A DNA stretch of 13,339 nucleotides from Myxococcales bacterium (lineage in GTDB: Bacteria; Myxococcota_A; Polyangia; Palsa-1104). How positions within the stretch are numbered: position 1 is the first letter of the stretch; every line of letters begins with the position of its first letter. The notes under the pieces were generated by a model, which saw nothing but the letters and a program-made list of their open reading frames with translations, did not search any database and was not told the DNA's origin. The stretch covers positions 1-13,339 of the forward strand of contig JAHFDU010000074.1 in assembly GCA_023248835.1 (NCBI GenBank). Reading direction: 5' to 3'. The translations under genes were made by a program, and so were the position numbers. Shown in pieces: positions 6,491 through 13,339 of the stretch.

Positions 6491-8302
6491 ATGAGACTAT
6501 TTTCTGGAGCGCTGCTCCTGCTGGTGACGCTCGGTCAAAATGCGCTGGCAGCACCGAGCGCGGCTTGCAGCCGGCTGATGAAGTTCGACTCTTCGCTCAA
6601 GCGCTTTGGTATTGCACCGTCGTGTGCGCAAAAGTCTTCGGCCGCATGCGAATCGGCCTGCCAAACCGCGCTGGCAAGTCGAGAGCAAAAGAAAAAGGAA
6701 GCTAAGAAGGTCATCGCCAAGCCCGCGCCACCTGCGGCCGCACATTACGATTATGACGATGAGCCCTTGGCCGGCGCGGGGGGCGGTGGCAGGTCGTTGG
6801 GCAAGATGGGTATGATGCCGATGTTGGCGCGACCAGCGGAGGAACACCAGGCCTGGCGCTACGTCGGGCCGATGAACACCGAGGCCTATTCGCATTCGGA
6901 TGACAATCCGTTTCGCAGTGTGCAGGCGGCACCGCTGTCGACTTTTTCTGTCGACGTTGACACGGCATCCTACGCCAATGTGCGGCGCTTTTTGCGCGAG
7001 GGAAACTTGCCGCCGGCCGACGCGGTGCGCGTCGAAGAGCTGATCAACTATTTTCCCTATGACGATGTGGCGCCGACGGACAGGCCGTTTGCCACCCGGG
7101 TCGAAGTGGCGCAGTGCCCGTGGGCACCGGCGCACCGCCTGATGCGCATCGGCATCAAGGCGCGTGAGATCGATGCGGCGCATCGCCCGCCGAGTAGTTT
7201 GACGTTTCTGATCGATGTTTCTGGATCGATGCAGCCCGATGAACGCTTGCCACTGCTCAAACGAGCGCTGGCAATGTTGGTACGATCGCTTGACGAGCGT
7301 GATCGCGTCGCGATGGTGGTCTACGCTGGCTCGTCGGGAGTAGTACTGCCGGTAACGCGCGGCGATGAGCAGGAAAAGATTCTCAGCGCGCTCGAGCGTC
7401 TGGAAGCGGGTGGTTCGACCAATGGCGCAGTTGGGATTCAGCTCGCGTATCAACTGGCCACTGAGAACTTCATTCGCGGCGGGCAAAACCGCGTCATTTT
7501 AGCCACCGACGGCGATTTCAATGTCGGTGTCACCGACGAGGGATCGCTGACTCGCTTAATTGAGGAGAAACGCCAGCACGGTGTCCATCTGACCGTGCTC
7601 GGTTTTGGCATGGGCAATCTCAAGGATTCGACGATGGAAAAACTCGCTGATCGTGAGGATGGCAACTACGCCTACATCGACTCGCTTGAGGAGGGACGCA
7701 AAGTTTTGGTAGAGCAGATGACCGGAACGCTCATCACCGTCGCCAAGGACGTCAAGTTGCAGGTCGAATTCAATCCCGCCAAAGTCAGCGCCTATCGCCA
7801 AATTGGCTACGAGAACCGCCAGTTGCGCAACGAGGATTTCAACAACGACAAAGTCGATGCGGGTGACATCGGGGCCGGCCACGTCGTCACTGCGCTCTAC
7901 GAACTCGTTCCGGTGGGTGTGGAACACAACGCTTCAAGCGTTGATTCGCTCAAGTACCAGACCCAGACGAAGCAAGTTGCGTCGTCCGAGCTGGCGACGG
8001 TAAAGATTCGTTTCAAATCGCCCCACGGCGATCAAAAAAGTGATCTGCTTTCATTTCCGGTGAGTGACAGTGAACGCACGGTTGCTGCGGCATCGACCGA
8101 CCTGAAGTTCCAAGCGGCGGTCGCCGAATTCGGCATGCTGCTGCGCGGATCCAAAGAGCGGGGCAGCGCGAACTACGCCGCGGTTCTCGAGCTTGGTCGC
8201 TCCGGTCGCGGCGAAGATCGCCACGGTTATCGCGCCGAGTTTAGCAAACTGGCTGAATTGGCCAAACAGCTCAGCTCCGCCCAGGCGCAAATAGCGCATT
8301 AG
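6491..8302 (+). CDS. Secreted VWA domain protein, YfbK/DUF3520 type
   Basis: 603-residue exported protein. Residues 1-20 look like a Sec signal peptide ending NALA, with no lipobox cysteine. A linker of about residues 21-138 follows, with four cysteines (26, 45, 53, 57) and then a Lys/Pro/Ala- and Gly-rich stretch. The YfbK N-terminal domain starts near 139 (NPFRSV, FSVDVDTASYANVRRFL). The VWA domain is about 236-415 with a complete MIDAS: Asp242-x-Ser244-x-Ser246, Thr310 and Asp340. The DUF3520 C-terminal domain covers about 425-595. An intact MIDAS implies metal-dependent ligand binding, probably protein-protein contacts in the periplasm or at the surface; the ligand is unknown. GAGGTGA at 6481-6487 supports the ATG. 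It appears monocistronic, behind a sigma-E-like promoter and followed by a REP-like repeat. Confidence 0.92.
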   Translation: MRLFSGALLLLVTLGQNALAAPSAACSRLMKFDSSLKRFGIAPSCAQKSSAACESACQTALASREQKKKEAKKVIAKPAPPAAAHYDYDDEPLAGAGGGGRSLGKMGMMPMLARPAEEHQAWRYVGPMNTEAYSHSDDNPFRSVQAAPLSTFSVDVDTASYANVRRFLREGNLPPADAVRVEELINYFPYDDVAPTDRPFATRVEVAQCPWAPAHRLMRIGIKAREIDAAHRPPSSLTFLIDVSGSMQPDERLPLLKRALAMLVRSLDERDRVAMVVYAGSSGVVLPVTRGDEQEKILSALERLEAGGSTNGAVGIQLAYQLATENFIRGGQNRVILATDGDFNVGVTDEGSLTRLIEEKRQHGVHLTVLGFGMGNLKDSTMEKLADREDGNYAYIDSLEEGRKVLVEQMTGTLITVAKDVKLQVEFNPAKVSAYRQIGYENRQLRNEDFNNDKVDAGDIGAGHVVTALYELVPVGVEHNASSVDSLKYQTQTKQVASSELATVKIRFKSPHGDQKSDLLSFPVSDSERTVAAASTDLKFQAAVAEFGMLLRGSKERGSANYAAVLELGRSGRGEDRHGYRAEFSKLAELAKQLSSAQAQIAH

Positions 8303-8304
8303 AT

Positions 8305-8434
8305 TAACCGTTCACGCCCCCACGCTCCGCTCGCCCTGAGCTTGTCGAAGGGCAGACTCGACTTGTTCTCGCCCGTCGACTTCGCTGCGCTGCGCTCAGG
8401 GTGCACGGACAGGGGAGGGTGAGCGCTAACCGTT
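8305..8434. repeat. REP-like inverted pair flanked by 8-bp direct repeats
   Basis: Two palindromic units face each other. The first, GCCCTGAGCTTGTCGAAGGG, starts at 8333 and continues to 8353. The second, read on the - strand, starts CCCTGAGCGCAGCG at 8401 and runs down to about 8371. The outer arms CCCTGAG (8334-8340) and CTCAGGG (8395-8401) are exact inverted repeats. The CCCTGAG...TCGAAGGG type is a dispersed intergenic repeat in many GC-rich bacteria. The module is bracketed by TAACCGTT at 8305-8312 and 8427-8434, which may be a target duplication. It lies just after the VWA stop and may protect or end that transcript. Confidence 0.6.
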
Positions 8435-8472
8435 AGATTATCGATACTGGCGACAAAAGCATGAAAATAGTC

Positions 8473-8507
8473 ATTGATTAATACAATGATAAAATTGTAA
8501 AATATTG
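8473..8507 (+). promoter_or_regulatory. Candidate AT-rich promoter/operator of the radical SAM operon
   Basis: The segment at about 8430-8508 is strikingly AT-rich against its GC-rich surroundings. A weak sigma-70-like pair is TTGATT (8474-8479), an 18-nt spacer and TAAAAT (8498-8503). Transcription would then begin close to the ATG at 8510, giving a leaderless mRNA; this agrees with the lack of a Shine-Dalgarno site there. Two overlapping dyads share the middle half-site: CATTG/CAATG (8472-8476, 8484-8488) and TACAAT/ATTGTA (8482-8487, 8494-8499). A regulator could bind over the -10 region. No specific regulator is recognised. Confidence 0.35.
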
Positions 8508-8509
8508 GC

Positions 8510-10561
8510 ATGGGTTCTGTGTCTATCAGTTCCCAGCCCGGGGGGAGAGTACTCATCTATTTGGCGGACCTGACCCACACCGGTCCGGTTTTATCGTCGA
8601 ATTACTTTCCGCTCGCGCCGGGACTCTTGGCTGCGTATCTGCTCAAACACGTCGCCGACGAGGTGGAGATCGAGCTATTCAAGTATCCTCAGGATCTGAC
8701 CCGCGCGCTCGAGCATCGCACGCCAACGATTCTAGGATTTTCAAACTACTCCTGGAACTGTGACATCTCCTATCAGTTTGCGACGAGAGTAAAACAGCGG
8801 CACCCGCAGACGACCATCGTCTTCGGCGGGCCGAACTACGACTTGTGCCCGGAGGAGATCGCCGATTTCTGGCAGCGCTACCCCAATATCGATTTTCACG
8901 TAGTTCGCGAGGGCGAAGAGGCGATGCTGAGCCTCTATCGATTGCTGCAGGCGCACAACTTTGATGCCGCCGCACTCAAGTGTTCTGGCGTCGAGGTTCC
9001 AAGTTGCCACTTTGTTCGAGGCGATCGCGTCATCGAAGAAAAATTGCTGCCGCGGCTAAAAGAGCTCGAGTCGATCGGGTCGCCCTATCTGCTCGGCCTC
9101 CTCGACAAGTTCTTCGACAACGTGCTGACGCCGACCATTCACACCACGCGTGGCTGCCCGTTTGAATGCACCTTTTGCACCGAGGGCGACAAGTACTACA
9201 CCAAAGTTGCCAACCGCAGCGCGTTGTCAGAGGAGCTTGAATACATCGCCAAGCGAATCGGCACGGTGCAGGACCTTTGCATCAGCGATGCCAATTTCGG
9301 CATGTTCAAGCAGGACCAAGAGAAGGCCGAAGCGATCGCGGCGGTGCAAAAGACTTACGGCTGGCCGCGGCACATCATCGTCAACACCGGCAAGAATCAA
9401 AAAGAGCGCGTGGTGTCGGTGGCCAAGATTCTCGGCGGCGCGATGCGTGTCGGCGCCTCCTTGCAATCGACCAGCGAGATCGTACTCAAAAACGTTGCGC
9501 GCACCAATATCTCGCTCGAAGCACTTCATCAGATGGCGTCCGACAAAGCGGCCAGCAAAGATGGCACTTTTACCGAGCTGATTCTCGGACTGCCCGGTGA
9601 CACTGCAGCGGCGCATGCCGAAAGCTTGCGCTACACCGTCGAGGCCGGTTTCGGGACGATTCGTATGTACCAGGCGATCATGCTGCCGCAGACCGAGCTC
9701 TATTCGCGAACCACGCGAAAGCAGTATGGCCTCGAGACCCTGTTTCGCATCATGCCGCGATCGTTTGGCAAGTACGACCTGTATGGCGTCCCGTTTTGCA
9801 GCGCTGAAGCCGAGGAGATCGTCGTCGGCAACAATACGCTCAGCCGCGAGGACTACCTCGACAGTCGTGAGCTCGATTTGTCCGTCGAGATTGTGCACAA
9901 CGGTGAGGTGTTCTCGGAACTGGCCGGACTGTGCGCGGTACTTGGCGTGCCGTTTTTCAGCGTGCTCGAGCGATTCCACCATCGGCGGCGCGAATTTACG
10001 CCGGCGCTCAAGAAAGTCTACGATACCTTTCGCGTCGACAGCATGCGGCTGTGGCCGACGCGTGAGGCACTCGAGAGCGAGATTCGTTCCGATATCGACC
10101 GATTTCTTGGAATTTCGGAAGGCACCAACGAAATGGCCAAGGGCAAAGCGGTCGCGTTCTTTTCCTGTCTTCCCGATCTGCACGACGCCATTTATGGAGA
10201 GGCCAAAGCCGCGCTGGCAGATCGCGATCTGCTCGTTCCCGCCATCGATCGCTACCTCGACGAACTCAAGGCGTACAGTTTGGTGCGCAAAGTGAATCTA
10301 GTGTCCGCCGATGATCCGGAGGAAATGGCACTCCATTTTGACTTCAAGGCGATCGCAGAGCAGCGCTATCGGGTGGAGCCCAACTTGTTTTATTCGGAGA
10401 CGCCGCGTCGGTTTCGTTTTTACCACAGCGACAAACAGCATCAGATGATCGATGGCTACATCAAGCAGTACGGTTTGACCGTCGACGGTCTCGGCCGCAT
10501 CTTGATGCGCGCGCCGATTCGATTCCTTTTTCGTGAGTTTCTCGATCAGGTGGTGAAATAA
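8510..10561 (+). CDS. Cobalamin-type (B12-binding domain) radical SAM enzyme
   Basis: 683-residue radical SAM protein. Residues about 12-150 form the Rossmann-like B12-binding domain of class B enzymes (RVLIYLADLTHTG, ILGFSNYSWN, VFGGPNYD, VVREGEEA). The canonical DxHxxG cobalamin motif is absent, as in many class B members. The [4Fe-4S] motif is CPFECTFC with Cys216, Cys220 and Cys223. The TIM-barrel motifs ISDANFG (Asp260, Asn262) and LGLPGDT (360-365) follow. About 250 C-terminal residues beyond the barrel match nothing I can name. The reaction is unknown; class B enzymes often methylate or rearrange unactivated carbons. It is first in a cassette with an SDR and an alcohol dehydrogenase, and its stop overlaps the SDR start as TAATG. 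The ATG at 8510 lacks a clear Shine-Dalgarno site but lies just before the conserved first beta-strand, so it is probably right. Confidence 0.9.
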   Translation: MGSVSISSQPGGRVLIYLADLTHTGPVLSSNYFPLAPGLLAAYLLKHVADEVEIELFKYPQDLTRALEHRTPTILGFSNYSWNCDISYQFATRVKQRHPQTTIVFGGPNYDLCPEEIADFWQRYPNIDFHVVREGEEAMLSLYRLLQAHNFDAAALKCSGVEVPSCHFVRGDRVIEEKLLPRLKELESIGSPYLLGLLDKFFDNVLTPTIHTTRGCPFECTFCTEGDKYYTKVANRSALSEELEYIAKRIGTVQDLCISDANFGMFKQDQEKAEAIAAVQKTYGWPRHIIVNTGKNQKERVVSVAKILGGAMRVGASLQSTSEIVLKNVARTNISLEALHQMASDKAASKDGTFTELILGLPGDTAAAHAESLRYTVEAGFGTIRMYQAIMLPQTELYSRTTRKQYGLETLFRIMPRSFGKYDLYGVPFCSAEAEEIVVGNNTLSREDYLDSRELDLSVEIVHNGEVFSELAGLCAVLGVPFFSVLERFHHRRREFTPALKKVYDTFRVDSMRLWPTREALESEIRSDIDRFLGISEGTNEMAKGKAVAFFSCLPDLHDAIYGEAKAALADRDLLVPAIDRYLDELKAYSLVRKVNLVSADDPEEMALHFDFKAIAEQRYRVEPNLFYSETPRRFRFYHSDKQHQMIDGYIKQYGLTVDGLGRILMRAPIRFLFREFLDQVVK

Positions 10562-11319
10562 TGGATCTCGGTATTCGCAATCGGCGCGTTCTGGTTACCG
10601 GTGCAAGCCAGGGCGTCGGGCGTTCAATAGCGCTGGCTTTCGCACGCGAAGGCGCACGAGTGACCGTGCTGTCCCGTCGCGGCGATGAGCTGGCTTCAGT
10701 GGTTGCGGAAATGGGCGGCGAAAAAAACGGCCATCTTGCACTTGCCGTGGACTTGATGCAGTCCGAAGCCCCGACACGGGCGCTGCGCTCGGTAGGACTC
10801 GAAAAAGATCCGTTTTCAATCGTAGTGCACAATCTTGGCGGCACACTCGGAGTAAAAAATCCGCTCTCGGCGGTTGCCGATTGGGCGCGCGTCTGGCAGT
10901 TCAACGTCGGTGTGGCCATCGAAATGAACGCGCTCTTGATTCCGCCGATGCAGGAAAAGCGTTGGGGACGAGTTGTGCACATTTCGTCGATTGCGGCGGA
11001 GACCGTGCGCGGTGCGCCACCGTACGCCGCCGCCAAAGCCTACTTGAACGCCTACATCAAAGGCCTCGGCCGTGGAGTCGCAGCGCAAGGCGTTGTGGTC
11101 AGCGGCATCCTTGCTGGCGCCTTCATTTCCGACGGCGGCCACTGGGACAACATCGCCAAGAGCAATCCGGCGATGATGGACGACTTCCTTCGGCACCACC
11201 ATGCCATCGGTCGACTGGGAACCGCCGACGAGATCGCTCCCTTTGCGCTGTTTCTCGCCTCCGAACAGGCCACCTTTGCCGTCGCCGCGCTGATTCCGGT
11301 CGACGGCGGCACCATGTAG
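10561..11319 (+). CDS. Short-chain dehydrogenase/reductase (FabG-like)
   Basis: 252-residue classical SDR, a cytosolic NAD(P)-dependent oxidoreductase acting on a carbonyl/alcohol pair. The cofactor motif TGASQGVG is at residues 13-20. LSRR after beta-strand 2 has the basic residues often seen with NADPH preference. The usual NNAG motif is HNLGG here. The catalytic residues are Ser142, Tyr155 and Lys159 (PYAAAKAY), with FabG-like 13-residue Ser-Tyr spacing. The C-terminus VDGGTM is typical. The ATG overlaps the radical SAM stop, with AGGTGG 7 nt upstream. The fatty-acid FabG role is unlikely because no acyl carrier protein or fab genes are near. The setting suggests it acts on an intermediate shared with the radical SAM enzyme and the alcohol dehydrogenase. 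Confidence 0.9.
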   Translation: MDLGIRNRRVLVTGASQGVGRSIALAFAREGARVTVLSRRGDELASVVAEMGGEKNGHLALAVDLMQSEAPTRALRSVGLEKDPFSIVVHNLGGTLGVKNPLSAVADWARVWQFNVGVAIEMNALLIPPMQEKRWGRVVHISSIAAETVRGAPPYAAAKAYLNAYIKGLGRGVAAQGVVVSGILAGAFISDGGHWDNIAKSNPAMMDDFLRHHHAIGRLGTADEIAPFALFLASEQATFAVAALIPVDGGTM

Positions 11320-11321
11320 CC

Positions 11322-12386
11322 GTGGCACCCGCGATCCAATACCCGCTCCGTTTTCGCGCCGCGGTGCTGCGAACCTCCGAAACGCCTTTGGCGCTTGAGG
11401 ACGTGGTATTCGCCGGTCCGTTGCAACCCGGTCAAGTACTGGTGCGGGTTCATTTCAGCGGCATCTGTGGCAAGCAGCTCGAAGAGATCAGTGCTTCGAC
11501 GGGACCCGATCGATTCTTGCCGCACATGCTTGGTCATGAGGGCTCGGGTGTTGTGGTTGCGACTGGTGGGGGAGTGCGCAAGGTCGCTCCGGGAGATCAC
11601 GTTGTGTTGCAATGGGTCAAGGGCAGCGGCATCGAATCGGAAAAGCCCTTGTACAGCCGCGCCAGCGACGGCAGTCGGGTAAACGCGGGCTGGATTACCA
11701 CGTTTAATCAGTACGCGGTGGTATCGGAAAATCGTGTCACTCCGATCGCCAAGGAGACGCCGCTCAAAGAGGCGTGCCTGTTCGGCTGCGCGGCGACTAC
11801 CGGTGTGGGTGCGATTGTAAATGACGCGCGGGTGCAGCCGGGAGCGTCGGTGGGAATTTTCGGTGTCGGTGGTGTCGGTCTGTTCGCGGTGCAAGCAGCG
11901 GCGATGGCGCAAGCCCAACCGATCGTCGCTGTCGATCGCCACCCAGAAAATTTGGCGATTGCGCAGCGACTCGGCGCTACACATTGCATCCTCGCGAGCG
12001 CTGCAGTCGGCGACGAGATCCGTCTTTTGACTGCGGGCAAAGGTGTTTACAGCGCCATCGTTTCAAGTGGCAGTCCGGCTGCAGTGTCGAGCGCCATCGA
12101 TGCCTCCTCGACGCCGGGGCAGGTGTTTCTCGTCGGTGTACCGCCGGCGAACGCGCGCATCGAAATTCGTCCGCTCGACATTCACAATCGTAAGCAATTG
12201 TACGGATCGTTCGGCGGCGGCTGCGTTCCCGATCGCGACATTCCGGCCTACCTCGACCTCATGCGCTCGGGACGACTACGCGTTTCGGAGCTGATCTCAA
12301 AGACGGTTCGACTCGACGAGATCAATGATGGCATCGCCGCCGTGCGCTCCGGAATTCCCGGTCGGTGCGTGGTAGATTTGCGTTAA
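11322..12386 (+). CDS. Medium-chain zinc alcohol dehydrogenase lacking structural zinc lobe
   Basis: 354-residue MDR-family NAD-dependent dehydrogenase. The likely catalytic zinc ligands are Cys49 (GICGKQL), His72 with Glu73 (GHEGSGVVVATG) and Cys156 (FGCAATTGVGA). The Rossmann motif is GVGGVG at 181-186, and Asp205 (VAVDRH) at the end of beta-strand 2 favours NAD. The lobe that normally holds four structural-zinc cysteines reads KGSGIESEKPLYSRASDGSR and has none, so the structural zinc is lost. The GTG start is 2 nt after the SDR stop; the open frame continues upstream through the SDR gene but that part is noncoding overlap. No clear ribosome binding site is seen, consistent with coupling to the SDR. 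I recall similar MDR proteins beside SDRs and radical SAM enzymes in surface-sugar clusters (inference, not checked). Confidence 0.88.
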   Translation: MAPAIQYPLRFRAAVLRTSETPLALEDVVFAGPLQPGQVLVRVHFSGICGKQLEEISASTGPDRFLPHMLGHEGSGVVVATGGGVRKVAPGDHVVLQWVKGSGIESEKPLYSRASDGSRVNAGWITTFNQYAVVSENRVTPIAKETPLKEACLFGCAATTGVGAIVNDARVQPGASVGIFGVGGVGLFAVQAAAMAQAQPIVAVDRHPENLAIAQRLGATHCILASAAVGDEIRLLTAGKGVYSAIVSSGSPAAVSSAIDASSTPGQVFLVGVPPANARIEIRPLDIHNRKQLYGSFGGGCVPDRDIPAYLDLMRSGRLRVSELISKTVRLDEINDGIAAVRSGIPGRCVVDLR

Positions 12387-13339
12387 CGGCGGAGAGTCCC
12401 GAGCACGAACGAAACCATGCCGCGCTTGCGAACGATTGACCCGCCGTGATTCTCACCGTCGGGGACGAATCGATTGTTCACACCCGCTGCCAATAGCTCC
12501 TCGCTGAAGAGTTTGGTGGGAGCAAAAAGATCAAAGTCGTCGGCGGTGCCTGCGGCGAGATAGATTTTCCCAGAAAGGCGCTCGCGTGCCGCATTCAAAA
12601 TAACGGGATCTTTGATGAGCTCGCTCGGACTTTGCTTGAGCCAGCGCTGCCATACTTCGGCAATGATCTCGCCCGTACTCGGATTTGCCGGCCAACGAAC
12701 ACCCCAGCGTGATTTCGGATCGGGCGACCAATCCGCTGCATAGCTCGCCATCTGGCCGGGCGGCCCAAACGCATCGTCGAGGCGAAGCAGATCGAGCGCC
12801 AAGGGCACAATATGCCTTCCGTCGGGCAACAGCATCCAGCTCGCAAAATCGAGAGCGTCGGATGAACTCACGGCTACAATGCCGAAACGGTCGGAATGGC
12901 GTAGCGCCAACGAAATCACACCCAAGCCGCCGGTCGATTGGCCGATGAGACCGCGCGATGTCGCTTCTGCGATGGTTCGGTACTTTCCGTCGATGAACGC
13001 GGTTACTCGCTCACTCAGAAAGCTGTCGAAGTCGCCACTCAGCGGGGATTTGACCAGATAACTGACAGCGAACTTGGTTGCGATGTTGACGCCGACGAAA
13101 ATCGCTTGTCGTTCGCTCGGTGCTTCGTCTGCAGCTTGGAAAACCAACCCGACGCTGCCACCTGAATCGTTTCCGGAAAATCCTGGCAATACGTAGACGA
13201 CGGGGTAGCGCCGACCAGCATTCGTTTCGTAGTCGCTGGGAAGGTGAACGCAGAGACGGCGCTTGGTTTCATTTCCGATCGAGCCTGCGACTTCGGGCGC
13301 GTCAATTACCTCGAGTCGATCGCGCGGCCCGGCACACTG
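12383..13339 (-). CDS. Alpha/beta-hydrolase, esterase D / enterochelin-esterase-like (5' end outside window)
   Basis: Serine hydrolase of the putative esterase family (PF00756-like). The frame is open from the window edge, so at least 318 residues are present and the N-terminus lies beyond 13339. Visible parts in order are RLCVHLPSDY, the beta-strand and oxyanion region RRYPVVYVLPGFSGND, and FLSERVTAFIDGKYRTI. Then comes the nucleophile elbow GQSTGG, with Ser encoded at 12935-12937. The C-terminal segment is AAGTADDFDLF, then DGENHGG, with a probable catalytic His at 12446-12448. The TTG near 13189 is inside the conserved fold and is not a start. It could hydrolyse an ester, thioester or siderophore; the substrate cannot be told. 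It converges on the alcohol dehydrogenase, and the two TAA stops overlap within one TTAA. Confidence 0.88.
   Translation of the reverse strand, partial: QCAGPRDRLEVIDAPEVAGSIGNETKRRLCVHLPSDYETNAGRRYPVVYVLPGFSGNDSGGSVGLVFQAADEAPSERQAIFVGVNIATKFAVSYLVKSPLSGDFDSFLSERVTAFIDGKYRTIAEATSRGLIGQSTGGLGVISLALRHSDRFGIVAVSSSDALDFASWMLLPDGRHIVPLALDLLRLDDAFGPPGQMASYAADWSPDPKSRWGVRWPANPSTGEIIAEVWQRWLKQSPSELIKDPVILNAARERLSGKIYLAAGTADDFDLFAPTKLFSEELLAAGVNNRFVPDGENHGGSIVRKRGMVSFVLGTLRR

Noticed and set aside
6497..7486. 329-residue - strand frame inside the VWA gene
   Set aside because: Arg/His-rich shadow of a well-supported gene with an intact MIDAS.
9227..10183. 318-residue - strand frame inside the radical SAM gene
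   Set aside because: Antisense shadow; the + strand carries the CxxxCxxC cluster motif and conserved barrel motifs.
10881..11321. In-frame upstream extension of the alcohol dehydrogenase to about 501 residues
   Set aside because: This part overlaps the SDR gene in another frame and reads as Arg/His-rich nonsense; the MDR fold begins after GTG 11322, just past the SDR stop.
13187..13189. TTG near 13189 as start of the esterase
   Set aside because: The frame stays open to the window edge, and the upstream residues (HLPSDY, RRYPVVYV) are part of the conserved hydrolase fold.

Overview
The window is a GC-rich stretch of bacterial chromosome (roughly 60% G+C by eye) with tightly packed genes. 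Coding style, a Lon protease, a signal-peptide-bearing VWA protein behind an RpoE-like promoter, and REP-like intergenic palindromes all point to a Gram-negative bacterium. My best guess is a deltaproteobacterium in the broad sense (Myxococcota, Bdellovibrionota, Desulfobacterota or a relative). This is inferred from general protein flavour, not from a marker gene, so the placement is weak.

Region 1 (1-5886, + strand) reads as one operon. It holds a 5'-truncated ATP-dependent Lon protease, a soluble orphan histidine kinase, and two consecutive CorC/CNNM-type membrane proteins with CBS pairs. Lon/kinase overlap as TAATG and kinase/first CorC as GTGA, so translation is probably coupled. The two CorC genes were probably once joined by the same GTGA overlap. 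They are now separated by about 197 bp that carries two near-identical hairpin units around a third hairpin, bounded by a perfect 21-bp direct repeat. The repeat duplicates the Shine-Dalgarno, stop and start block, so both genes remain intact.

Region 2 (5887-8509) holds a convergent 76-residue two-helix membrane protein on the - strand. It is divergent from a secreted YfbK-type VWA/DUF3520 protein. The VWA gene has a textbook sigma-E/ECF promoter (GGAACTT, 15 nt, GTCTAA). After it comes a REP-like inverted pair with 8-bp direct flanks, then an unusually AT-rich 80-bp segment that looks like the promoter of the next operon.

Region 3 (8510-12386, + strand) is a compact three-gene cassette: a cobalamin-type radical SAM enzyme, a short-chain dehydrogenase/reductase, and a medium-chain zinc alcohol dehydrogenase without the structural zinc lobe. 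It looks like a dedicated small-molecule pathway, possibly modifying a sugar or surface-glycan precursor. It is the best candidate here for undescribed biochemistry. The window ends with a convergent, 5'-truncated alpha/beta-hydrolase esterase on the - strand, whose stop codon overlaps that of the alcohol dehydrogenase.

No rRNA, tRNA, CRISPR array, transposase or phage gene was seen, and there is no gene-free stretch longer than 300 bases.
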